The notes under the pieces are model-generated. The model saw only the letters and a program-made list of their open reading frames with translations, did no database searches and was not told where the DNA came from. Positions 50,357 through 58,625 of a DNA stretch of 64,000 bases are shown piece by piece. The translations under genes and the position numbers were made by a program. This DNA is from Cereibacter_A azotoformans. Lineage in GTDB: Bacteria > Pseudomonadota > Alphaproteobacteria > Rhodobacterales > Rhodobacteraceae. The DNA is taken from NCBI RefSeq assembly GCF_003050905.1, contig NZ_QAOT01000004.1; one strand, given 5' to 3'. How positions within the stretch are numbered: the stretch's first letter is position 1; each line of letters opens with the position of its first letter.

Positions 50357-50617
50357 GTGACCATCAGGGCGGCACCCGGCTGCATTCCCTGCCCATTCGG
50401 GGACGGGATTGCGATCTTCGACACGAACAGCAACTCCTACTTCAGCATGAATGCGGTGGGCGAATTCGTCTGGTCGCAGCTCGATCAGCCCGTCGAGATC
50501 GAGGTTCTCGTGGGGCGCGTCGCGGACCGCTACCGGATCGAGCCCTCGGTCTGCGAGGGCGACATCCGCAAGCTGGTGGATGACCTCGCGGCGAACCGGC
50601 TCGTCACCCTGGCCTGA
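50357..50617 (+). CDS. lasso peptide RiPP recognition element, PqqD-like (B1)
   Basis: An 86-residue winged-helix PqqD-family protein expected to bind the leader peptide and present it to the protease. Pattern: GDGIAIFDTNSNSYFSMNAVGEFVWSQL, then VGRVADRYRIEPSVCEGDIRKLVDDLAANRLV. GTG start with AAGGA nine bases upstream; an in-frame GTG eight codons earlier is less well supported. It sits directly after the precursor and its hairpin and before the B2 gene by 10 bases. Confidence 0.88.
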   Translation: MTIRAAPGCIPCPFGDGIAIFDTNSNSYFSMNAVGEFVWSQLDQPVEIEVLVGRVADRYRIEPSVCEGDIRKLVDDLAANRLVTLA

Positions 50618-50627
50618 GGGAGGTTCC

Positions 50628-51101
50628 ATGCGGCGCGTGCGGCGTCTCCTGACCCTGAGGCCTGCCGAGGCGCTGGCGCTGTGGCGGGCGCTGGCGGAGG
50701 TGGCACGGATCCGCCTCGCGATCGCGCGCCGGCGGACAGATGCGGTGCGGGCCGCCACCGCGGCCTTCGCCGCCGCGGGCGCGGCCCCGGCCTCGGAGCA
50801 GCGCGTCGTTGCCTGGTCGGTGACCGCGGCCGCGCGGCTCGTCCCGGGCGCCACCTGCCTCACGCAGGCGCTGGCCGGCCAGCGCCTTCTTGCGCGGAAA
50901 GGCTACGCCTCCACCGTTCGCATCTCGTTGCCGAACGGGCGCGACAGCGCCTTCCGCCCGCATGCCTGGCTTCTGTCCGGCAATGTCATCGTGCTCGGGG
51001 GATCTTCCATGGACTACAGCCAGCATCGCGCGCTCGTGGATTACGAAAGCTCGGGCCGCACCGATCCGGTGGCCGAACAGGCGGCAGGAGCGGCCCTGTG
51101 A
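50628..51101 (+). CDS. lasso peptide leader protease, transglutaminase-like (B2)
   Basis: A 157-residue cysteine protease of the lasso B2 (transglutaminase-like) family that removes the leader. Cys77 in LVPGATCLTQALAGQRLL is the nucleophile and His112 in FRPHAWLLSG the general base; I cannot confidently assign the third residue. GGGAGGTTCC precedes the ATG. Its stop overlaps the cyclase start as GTGA. Confidence 0.88.
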   Translation: MRRVRRLLTLRPAEALALWRALAEVARIRLAIARRRTDAVRAATAAFAAAGAAPASEQRVVAWSVTAAARLVPGATCLTQALAGQRLLARKGYASTVRISLPNGRDSAFRPHAWLLSGNVIVLGGSSMDYSQHRALVDYESSGRTDPVAEQAAGAAL

Positions 51102-52972
51102 GCGCGCTCGCCGCCTTCGTCACGCTGGGCGGAGATCCGTCGGAAGCCGAGGGCCGGGTAAAGGCCATGCTCGCGGCCATGCCGAGCCGCGGGCCTGAGG
51201 CGCGGTCGGTGCTGCTGCCCGGCGGGGTCGCGCTGGGCCATCGGGCGCGGCACGCGGCCATGGGCCCGTGGCGGCTGCGGCCGGGCGGTCCGGTGCTGAC
51301 CGGCAGCCTGAGGCTCGACAACGCCGCCGAGTTGCAGTCCGCGCTTGGACTGGCCGAGGCAGCCGATGCCGCCCTTGTGCTGGCGGCCTATGACCGCTGG
51401 GGGCTGGATCTGCCGCTTCACCTCGAGGGCGATTTCGCCCTCGTGCTGTGGGATCCGGCCGCGGGACGGCTGGTCGGGCTGCGCGACCGGTTCGGCGTCT
51501 GCCCCTTCCTTTATCGCGCCACGCCTCAGGCGGTCGCCGTCGCGTCGGATGTCGAGGCGGTGCTGGGCGCCTTTCCCGCCTGTCCCCCCGCGCTCGACGA
51601 GATCTGGATCGCCGAGTTCCTTTCGGGCCAGCCCACGTCGGCGCAGCGCACCATCCACCGGGGGATCAACCGTCTGGAACCGGCGCACATGCTGCTGGTC
51701 GAGAAGGGCCGGACCGAGATCCGCCGCTACTGGCGGCTGGAGGTCGAGCCCCGCCACCGGCCCGACCCGCCCGAGGCGCTGCTCGAGCTGCTCGAGCGGT
51801 CGGTGGCGGCGCGGATGCGGGGCGGCACAGTGGGCGCGATGCTGAGCGGCGGGCTCGATTCCAGCACGCTCGCCGTTCTGGCCTCGCGGATGTCCGAGGC
51901 GCCGCTTCCTGTGGTGTCGATGAAGTTCGACGCCTGCCCCGAGATCGACGAGCGCGCATGGATCGGCAAGGTTCACGAGGCCGGCCGCTTCCGGCAGCTC
52001 TGGCTTGATGGCAGCGAAGCTCTCGGGGGCACCGTCGAAGAGCTTCTGGCCGAGCAGGGCGCACCGTACCTTGCGCCGAACCTGCCCACCTCGCGCTGGC
52101 TCTACCGTCGGGCGGCCGAGGCGGGGATCGAGATCCTGCTCGACGGGCACGGCGGCGACGAGGTGATCTCGTTCGGGACCTCGCGCCTGACCGAACTGGC
52201 CGCCGAGGCGCAGTGGCGGAGCCTCTGGCGGTCCACCGCCGCCGTCTCGGCGCTGTTCGGCAGCCCCCGGCGCGAGCTTTTTCTGGCATCGGCCTCGGTG
52301 GGTGCCTCGTCGCGTTGGGTCCGGGCGCTGGCCCGCCGGCTGGGGCCCAGAGCCACCCGCGATGCGACGGCCTGGAGGCGGGCGGTTCATCCCGATCTGG
52401 TGGCGCGGACCGGCCTCGTCCAGCGCGTGCGCGAGGCGAACGGCGTGACGGTGAAGGGTGCGACGGACGACATCCGGCGCCACATCGCGCAACTGACGAC
52501 ACCGGGCTATCCCACCGCGCTCGAGGTGCTCGACCGTTCCGCAGCCCCGTGCGGGATTTCGCCGCGCTATCCGTTCCTCGAGCGGCGGGTGGTCGAGCAT
52601 TGCGTGGCGCAGCCCGCCTCGGCCAAGTTCCGCGACGGCATGACCCGAGCCCTGCTGCGCGACGCGATGCGCGGCCTGCTGCCCGACGAGATCCGCCTGC
52701 GGAGCAGCAAGACCGACTTCAGCCCCAACGTGCGCGAGCGTGTGCTGAGGGACTGGACCGAGAGCCTTGACCGGCTGTCCCGGCGCGATCCCGGCCAGAT
52801 CGCCGATTTCGTGGATCTTGGCGTCATCCGCGGCGTCATCGACGGGCTTCGCGCGGGCGAGGCCGATACCCCCGCGCTCTTCCAGACCCTGCGCGCGATT
52901 GTGCTGGACGAATGGCTTCGGGCCCGGGAGTTCCCCGCCGCCGCCCGACTCGACAGAAGGACACCTGCATGA
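51098..52972 (+). CDS. lasso cyclase, asparagine synthetase B homologue (C)
   Basis: Activates the core Asp side chain as AMP ester and closes the macrolactam. The 624 residues comprise an N-terminal class II amidotransferase-like domain and a C-terminal asparagine synthetase domain with PP-loop SGGLDSST (residues 250-257) and a DGHGGDEV motif. The N-terminus reads MSALAAFV: there is no Cys2, so glutaminase activity is not expected, which fits the cyclase role rather than asparagine synthesis. GTG start overlapping B2, and overlap with the kinase gene. Confidence 0.9.
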   Translation: MSALAAFVTLGGDPSEAEGRVKAMLAAMPSRGPEARSVLLPGGVALGHRARHAAMGPWRLRPGGPVLTGSLRLDNAAELQSALGLAEAADAALVLAAYDRWGLDLPLHLEGDFALVLWDPAAGRLVGLRDRFGVCPFLYRATPQAVAVASDVEAVLGAFPACPPALDEIWIAEFLSGQPTSAQRTIHRGINRLEPAHMLLVEKGRTEIRRYWRLEVEPRHRPDPPEALLELLERSVAARMRGGTVGAMLSGGLDSSTLAVLASRMSEAPLPVVSMKFDACPEIDERAWIGKVHEAGRFRQLWLDGSEALGGTVEELLAEQGAPYLAPNLPTSRWLYRRAAEAGIEILLDGHGGDEVISFGTSRLTELAAEAQWRSLWRSTAAVSALFGSPRRELFLASASVGASSRWVRALARRLGPRATRDATAWRRAVHPDLVARTGLVQRVREANGVTVKGATDDIRRHIAQLTTPGYPTALEVLDRSAAPCGISPRYPFLERRVVEHCVAQPASAKFRDGMTRALLRDAMRGLLPDEIRLRSSKTDFSPNVRERVLRDWTESLDRLSRRDPGQIADFVDLGVIRGVIDGLRAGEADTPALFQTLRAIVLDEWLRAREFPAAARLDRRTPA

Positions 52973-53892
52973 TCGTCGAGACGTCCTCTCTCCGGCCTGC
53001 GCTGCGGACCGCCTACGGGCTCGCGTGGCGCTCGGACGTGGATCTGCCCGAGCTGGAGCCGCTGGAAGGCGACAGGGCGGCCGACCTCACGGTGCACCGT
53101 GCACCGCTCGATGATCTGCCGGGCGAGGGGGGCTTCCGCACCCGCTTTGCGCCCGATCGGGCCGAGCTCTGGTGGCAGACGGTGGGCGGCTTCCGGGTCG
53201 AGCCGGGCCGGATCACGGCCAGCCCGCACCCCGGCGTATCGGAGGATCTCGTGGCCTATCCGCTGCTGGGCTCGGTGCTGGCGCTGGCTCTGGAGCAGTT
53301 GGGTCTCTTCACGCTCCATGCGAGCGCGGTGTCGGTGGGCGGCCGCGGCGTGGTGATGATGGGCGACAAGGGGGCGGGCAAATCCACGACCGCGACGGCG
53401 ATGATCCGCGCGGGCCATCCGCTCATCGCGGACGACATCGTGGCGGTGGACGAGACCCTGTCGCTCCGCCCCGGCTTTCCCCAGGTCAAGCTGTCACCAG
53501 CGGCGGCCGCGGCCTTCGATGCGCCGGATGCGGTCCATCGCCCGGTGGTGCCCGAGGTGCCCGAGAAGAGCCGCGTGCTGTTGCCCGGCCGGTTCGCCCG
53601 CGGTGTCACGCCGCTCCGGCGGATCTACCGGCTTGAACGCGGTCCGGCCGAGGCCGAGCCTGCCGTGATCGCCGTGCCGCCGTTCGAGGCGCTGCCGCTG
53701 GCCCTGCGCTTTGCCTATGTCACCCGCTTCGGCGCCGAGGTGCTGAACGGCGCCGCCGGCGCCCGGCATCTGCGGCAGGCCGCGGCCATAGCCGCCAGCG
53801 GCGTCCTGCATCGCGTGATCGTGCCCCACGATCTTCGCCGGCTGCCCGAGGTGGTGGCCCTGATCGAGCGGGATGCGGAGGCTGCGGCGTGA
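52969..53892 (+). CDS. HPr-kinase-like protein, probable lasso precursor C-terminal serine kinase
   Basis: A 307-residue protein of the HPr kinase-related family. Walker A GDKGAGKST spans residues 132-140, preceded by FTLHASAVSVGGRGVVMM and followed by LIADDIVAV (Asp155-156), the pattern of HprK. Family members from lasso clusters are known to phosphorylate the C-terminal Ser of their precursor, and this precursor ends in Ser. Coupled by ATGA to the cyclase and by GTGA to the exporter. Confidence 0.87.
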   Translation: MIVETSSLRPALRTAYGLAWRSDVDLPELEPLEGDRAADLTVHRAPLDDLPGEGGFRTRFAPDRAELWWQTVGGFRVEPGRITASPHPGVSEDLVAYPLLGSVLALALEQLGLFTLHASAVSVGGRGVVMMGDKGAGKSTTATAMIRAGHPLIADDIVAVDETLSLRPGFPQVKLSPAAAAAFDAPDAVHRPVVPEVPEKSRVLLPGRFARGVTPLRRIYRLERGPAEAEPAVIAVPPFEALPLALRFAYVTRFGAEVLNGAAGARHLRQAAAIAASGVLHRVIVPHDLRRLPEVVALIERDAEAAA

Positions 53893-55739
53893 CCGACGAT
53901 CATTCGCCCATCCCCGCGGTCGAGGGCTTTCGAGGCGCCGCGGCGCTGGTGCGGGCCATGGCGCGCTTCGGGCGCAAGCGGCTGGCGATAGCCCTGACCT
54001 TCCTTGTCCTCGGCAACGTGACCGAGGGCGTCTCGATCCTTCTTCTCCTGCCGATCCTGACACTGGCCGGGCAGGGCTCATCCGACTACGCGATCGACCT
54101 CGGCGGGCGCCATCTCTTCGGCCAGCCCCTGCCGGACGTGAGCATCGGGCTTGAGGTGCTGCTGGGGGCGATCGTCCTGCTCGTGGCGCTGCAGGCGGCC
54201 TTCAACCGGGTCAAGGCGGTCTATCTGTCGGATCTCTTGCAGGATTTCGCCAACTCAACGCGCGCGGGACTCTTTTCGGCGGTGGCCTCGGCCCGGTGGG
54301 AGACGGTGGTGCGGATGCGCCGGGCCGATCTCGAACATGCGCTGACGGGCGAGATCGACCGGATCACCTTCTCGGGCTTTGTGTCGCTGAGCCTGATCCA
54401 GATCCTCGTGGGTCTCGTGATCTACTTCGTGCTCTGCCTCGCCGTGTCGGTGCCGATGACGCTGTTCGCCTTCGGCTTCGGCCTTGTGGCGTTGCTGTTG
54501 CTGAAACCCTACCGCAAGCTCGCCGAAAGGTATGGCCACAAGATCCAGACCGCGCGGACGGTGCAGGCGCGGCTCGTGTCCGAATTCATCACCGGGCTCA
54601 AGACCGCCCGCTCGATGAACCAGGAGCCGCACCATGTCGCCCAGTTCGAGCGCACGCTTGACGGCACCAAGGCGGATGCCCACGACTATGCGCGCCGCAA
54701 CGCGCTGGGCAACGGGCTGTTCCAGGTGGCGCTGGCGATCGGAGCCGCCGCCTTCGTGCTGCTCTCCCTCCGCTTCGTCGGGCTCGAGATGTCGCAGATG
54801 CTGGTGCTGCTCGTGATCCTGATGCGGGTCACGCCGCGGTTTCAGGGGCTGCAGGCGCAGGTGCAGGCGCTGCTGGTGGATCTCCCGGCCTGGTGGCGCG
54901 TGGTCGATCTGCAGAGCCGCCTCGAGGCCAACCGCGAGGGCGGGGCCGGCTTCGTCTCGGCGCCGGTCGCGCCGCCCCGGCACGAGATCCTGCTCGACCG
55001 CGTGACCTACCGCCACACGGAAGGATCGGAAGAAGCCGCCCTGAACGACTGCACCATCCGGCTTCCGGTCGGGCGGGCGACGGCCCTGATCGGGGCTTCG
55101 GGGGCGGGCAAGAGCACAGTGGCCGACATCGTGATGGGGCTGATCCGGCCCGAGGCCGGGCGCCTTCTGGTCGATGGGCACGAACTGACTGAGTCCGAGC
55201 GCCGCGGCTGGCGCGAGCATCTGGCCTATGTGCCGCAGGAGACCTTCCTGCTGCATGACACGATCCGGGCGAACCTTGCCATCGTGGCCCCCGACGCCAC
55301 CGAGGAGGAGATGCACCAGGCCCTCGCCGATGCCGCCGCCGACCGTTTCGTGGCCGCCTTGCCCGAGGGGCTCGACACGCGGGTGGGGGACCGCGGCACG
55401 CTCCTGTCAGGGGGCGAACGGCAGAGGATCGCGCTGGCGCGGGCCTTCCTGAAGCGGCCGGCCGTGCTGATCCTCGACGAGGCCACCAGCGCGCTGGACT
55501 GGGAGAGCCAGAGCCGTGTGGCCCAGGCCCTCGCGCGGCGGGCGGGTGAGATGACGGTTCTGACCATCGCGCACCGGCCCTCGATGGTGGCCTTTGCCGA
55601 TCACGTCTATTCGCTGGAAGCCGGACGCGTGGTCGAGGAAGGGCCGATGGCGGACCTCTTGCGGAAGACGGACGGGCACCTGTCCCGGATGTTCGCGCAC
55701 GAGGCCTCGGAGCCTGCGCGCCTCAGACTCGCCCAGTAG
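53889..55739 (+). CDS. ABC transporter, fused permease/ATPase, lasso peptide exporter (D)
   Basis: A 616-residue half-transporter: about six membrane helices in residues 20-310, then a nucleotide-binding domain with Walker A LIGASGAGKSTV (~residue 401), signature LLSGGERQRIALARAF (~505), Walker B VLILDEATSALD and H-loop IAHRP. The position at the end of the lasso operon identifies the likely cargo as the lasso peptide, with self-immunity. GTG start within the kinase stop (GTGA). Confidence 0.9.
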   Translation: MTDDHSPIPAVEGFRGAAALVRAMARFGRKRLAIALTFLVLGNVTEGVSILLLLPILTLAGQGSSDYAIDLGGRHLFGQPLPDVSIGLEVLLGAIVLLVALQAAFNRVKAVYLSDLLQDFANSTRAGLFSAVASARWETVVRMRRADLEHALTGEIDRITFSGFVSLSLIQILVGLVIYFVLCLAVSVPMTLFAFGFGLVALLLLKPYRKLAERYGHKIQTARTVQARLVSEFITGLKTARSMNQEPHHVAQFERTLDGTKADAHDYARRNALGNGLFQVALAIGAAAFVLLSLRFVGLEMSQMLVLLVILMRVTPRFQGLQAQVQALLVDLPAWWRVVDLQSRLEANREGGAGFVSAPVAPPRHEILLDRVTYRHTEGSEEAALNDCTIRLPVGRATALIGASGAGKSTVADIVMGLIRPEAGRLLVDGHELTESERRGWREHLAYVPQETFLLHDTIRANLAIVAPDATEEEMHQALADAAADRFVAALPEGLDTRVGDRGTLLSGGERQRIALARAFLKRPAVLILDEATSALDWESQSRVAQALARRAGEMTVLTIAHRPSMVAFADHVYSLEAGRVVEEGPMADLLRKTDGHLSRMFAHEASEPARLRLAQ

Positions 55740-55826
55740 GATGATCCTCACCGCCGCGGCATCCGCCATTGTGAGAATCACCTAACCTTCAGTTGGTGCT
55801 GCTCCCGGGCTCTGAGATGGGGGCAG

Positions 55827-56084
55827 TCAAAGGCCCGATTGCTGCGATTTGCCGATCGGCAGGAGCCCGTCGGAGGGGCTGGCCGGTTGATCCGGCGGCG
55901 CGCGCCTGGCCTTTTCTTCCCGCAGCATCAGAAGGATAAGGCCGAGGTAGAGCATCTGCGCGATCAGCAGCGTGGCGGCCACGATGCCCGCCACGGCCCA
56001 TCCCGAGAAGCCCAGGTACATGGCGAGCGCGGCCGCCGCCGCCGCCGCCCCGCCCATTCCCATCAAGAAGGCTCCGATCCGCAT
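55827..56084 (-). CDS. small two-helix membrane protein, ExoX-like exopolysaccharide regulator candidate
   Basis: An 85-residue protein with two hydrophobic helices (about 4-22 and 27-50) and a basic, then hydrophilic C-terminus. AGGAGAG precedes the ATG. It lies after the ExoP-like gene on the same strand. Size, two-helix topology and context resemble ExoX/SyrA-type exopolysaccharide production repressors, but the identity is weak and a plain small membrane protein is possible. Confidence 0.5.
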   Translation of the reverse strand: MRIGAFLMGMGGAAAAAAALAMYLGFSGWAVAGIVAATLLIAQMLYLGLILLMLREEKARRAPPDQPASPSDGLLPIGKSQQSGL

Positions 56085-56196
56085 CGCGCTCTCCTGCCTT
56101 CGCAACCCGAAGTTGCGCCTCTCTTTCATAGATAGGCAGGAACTTGCCGAAAGGAAAGAGACAGGTGCGCGCACATATCAGCTGTCAGCGACGTGA

Positions 56197-56218
56197 CGCC
56201 GAACCGTCACCTTCGGCG
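56197..56218 (-). repeat. hairpin between ExoP-like and ExoX-like genes
   Basis: CGCCGAA-CCGTCACC-TTCGGCG is a 7 bp perfect stem with an 8-base loop in the 171 bp between the two minus-strand genes. It could lower readthrough to the ExoX-like gene or stabilise the upstream mRNA end. Confidence 0.4.
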
Positions 56219-56255
56219 CACATCATGGCAGGTTGCGAAGGCGGTGCCGTGGCCC

Positions 56256-58625
56256 TCAGCTGGTTCCGCTGCGGCCCGAGAAATAGTCGCCGTATTCCTC
56301 GTAATAATGCTCGCCGCCGGTCTCGGGGACGTAGTCGCGCAGGGACTCCATATCGACCTTGTTCAGCACGACGCCGAGGGTCTTCTCCATCAGGGCGGGC
56401 TCGTTCATCAGCGTCTCGCGCAGGAGCGTCTTGGGCGTCTTGCCCCACTCGGCCACCATCACGATCTGATCGACCATCGGCACCACCACCCGCGCATCGA
56501 CCACCGGCCCCAGGGGCGCAAGGTCGAGGATGACGTGACTGTAGCGCGCGCGCGCGGCCGCCAGCAGCTGCCGCATCCCCTTGGAGCCCAGCATCTCGCT
56601 GGAATGGGTCATCATGCCGGGCGTCACGCAGGGCAGCAGATGCACGCCGCTGTCGCCGATCACGCGCAGCGCCTTGGTCCAGTCCGCCCGGCCCAGCGCC
56701 GCTTCGACAAGCCCTATGCCCCGCGTCAGCCCAAGCCTGCGGCTGAGGCCGGGGTTGCGCGGGTCGGTGTCGATCAGCAGCACCGAATTGCCGGACGCGG
56801 CCATCACCGCGGCCAGGTTCAGCGCGACCGAAGACTTGCCCTCGCCCGGACGGATCGAGGTGATGCCCAGGACGATCTGCGACTTGCCCGCGAGGCTCAC
56901 CTCCGATGAGAAGCGGATGTTGCGGAGCGTCTCGGCATAATGCGAGCGGGGATGCTGCAGCGCGTGGATCGGCTTGCGCACGACCGGGATGCCCGGCACG
57001 GGCTCGCTCAGCTTCAGGGGCGCGCTCCGGGCCTGACGCGACAGCTGCGGCGCGCCGTTGGCGGCGTCGAAATGCGGCAGGTAGCCGAGGAACCGCTGGC
57101 CCACGTCATTCTGCACATCTTCGCCCGTCCGCAGGAAGCGGTCACGCCACTCGCGCAGGACGCCGATGCCAGCGCCGACCATCCCGCCCAGAACCAGCAT
57201 CACGGCCAGCACGCGCATCGTGCTGGGGCCGATGGGGTCCATCGGGACATCCGCATGAGCAAGGATGCGGACGTTCGAGATCGGGAAGCTCTTCTGCTGG
57301 TCGATCTCCTGAAAGCGGGTCAGGAAGGTCTGATAGAGCGTCTGCAGCGTCTCGGCGCGCTGCTCGAGAGACTTGAGCTGAACCTGCTTGCGCCCGGCCT
57401 CCGAGTTCACATCGACGGCGAGCCCGAGGCTTTCGCGCAGCGCCTGCACCTGGGCACTGGCCACATTGAAGGAGCCGCGGGCCTCCTCGTGCAGGCGCCG
57501 CACCTCGCCGAAGAGAACGTTGGTCTGGGCGGCGACCTGCTCGCGCAGGCGGACGGCCTGCGGATGGTCGACGCCGAAGTCGCGCTCGATCCGGTCCAGC
57601 CGTGCCGAAAGGGCCGAGAGCTGGTCCTGCATCTCGATCAGCCGCTCGTTGCCCTGCAACGAGAAGCCGCTGCTGCGTTCCGACAGGAAAGCCTCGGGCC
57701 CGCTGTCAAGAATGGTCTGATAGGTGCTCATCAGCGCCTGCGCCCGCGCCGCCTCGGTCATGGACACCGCGAGATCGGAGTTGAGCTTCGAGACGTTCTC
57801 TTCGGTGATCAGCGCCCCGCGGGTCGAGACGAGGCCGTTCTCGGACCGGAAGATCTCGGCCTCGACCGCCGCTTCGCGGGCCTGGGCCTGCAACTCCTCG
57901 AGCCGTTCGCGCAGCCACTGGGTCGTGCGCTCGGTCGCGTCGTAGTTCGCGTTCAGCAGATCCGAGACATAGGCCTCGGCGTAGGCGTTCGAGATGGCGG
58001 CGGCGAGGGCGGGATCGTGCGAGGCGTAATAGATCTCGAAGACGCTCGACCGCCCGACGCGCGACACGCCGATCCTGCCGGAGAGGGCGGCCGCCACTAG
58101 CTGCCGCTTGCGCTCGGCGACCTGTTCGGGCGTGGGCGGCGGGCCGGCCGCGCCCGAGGGCGGGGCGGGGGTGATGAGGCGCATGGGCGCGCGCACGATC
58201 TCCTTGGCGTTCTCCACGACCACGGTAAGCAACGGCACCGGCGGACTGAGGAAGGAGTCGTTCTCGGTCAGATTGAGCATGTCCGTCACGGCCAGCGCCA
58301 CCGGCTGCGAGCGGATGACTTCCTGCGCGCTTTCGAGAGCGTTTTCCGAGGCGCTGTTGTCGAGGGCCGACACTTCCTCGATCGTGCGGTTGACCTTTCC
58401 GGCCAGCAGCACGGTCGAGCCGGCGACGAAGGTCTTGGGCGTGGTGGCGAGGTAGGCGAGGCCGAGGCACAGGCTCATGGCGCAGGAGATCATCATCACC
58501 CGGCGCTGCCTGCGGGCGGCCCCCAGCAGGCGCGAGACGTCGATCGTGTCCGCAGCCGCCGAGGACGCAACGGGCGTGTCGATGCGTGGATCGCTGTCGG
58601 CGATACGGATTCCGAACTGCTTCAA
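56256..58625 (-). CDS. exoP: polysaccharide copolymerase / tyrosine autokinase (ExoP-like)
   Basis: Inner-membrane Wzz-type copolymerase with cytoplasmic BY-kinase, controlling chain length and export. In 789 residues: first membrane helix near 43-62, periplasmic region with long coiled coils (~220-420), second helix ~465-485, then the kinase with RPGEGKSSVALNLAAVM (~590), VLLIDTDPRNPGLSRRLGL and HVILDLAPLGP. The C-terminus is Tyr-rich (HYYEEYGDYFSGR), the autophosphorylation cluster. TTG start is supported by AGGAG six bases ahead; overlap with the upstream gene as TTGA. Confidence 0.92.
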   Translation of the reverse strand: MKQFGIRIADSDPRIDTPVASSAAADTIDVSRLLGAARRQRRVMMISCAMSLCLGLAYLATTPKTFVAGSTVLLAGKVNRTIEEVSALDNSASENALESAQEVIRSQPVALAVTDMLNLTENDSFLSPPVPLLTVVVENAKEIVRAPMRLITPAPPSGAAGPPPTPEQVAERKRQLVAAALSGRIGVSRVGRSSVFEIYYASHDPALAAAISNAYAEAYVSDLLNANYDATERTTQWLRERLEELQAQAREAAVEAEIFRSENGLVSTRGALITEENVSKLNSDLAVSMTEAARAQALMSTYQTILDSGPEAFLSERSSGFSLQGNERLIEMQDQLSALSARLDRIERDFGVDHPQAVRLREQVAAQTNVLFGEVRRLHEEARGSFNVASAQVQALRESLGLAVDVNSEAGRKQVQLKSLEQRAETLQTLYQTFLTRFQEIDQQKSFPISNVRILAHADVPMDPIGPSTMRVLAVMLVLGGMVGAGIGVLREWRDRFLRTGEDVQNDVGQRFLGYLPHFDAANGAPQLSRQARSAPLKLSEPVPGIPVVRKPIHALQHPRSHYAETLRNIRFSSEVSLAGKSQIVLGITSIRPGEGKSSVALNLAAVMAASGNSVLLIDTDPRNPGLSRRLGLTRGIGLVEAALGRADWTKALRVIGDSGVHLLPCVTPGMMTHSSEMLGSKGMRQLLAAARARYSHVILDLAPLGPVVDARVVVPMVDQIVMVAEWGKTPKTLLRETLMNEPALMEKTLGVVLNKVDMESLRDYVPETGGEHYYEEYGDYFSGRSGTS

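Noticed and set aside
51098..52972. Annotation of this gene as asparagine synthetase
   Set aside because: Lack of Cys2 and location between the lasso B2 and kinase genes fit the lasso cyclase; true asparagine synthesis is not supported.
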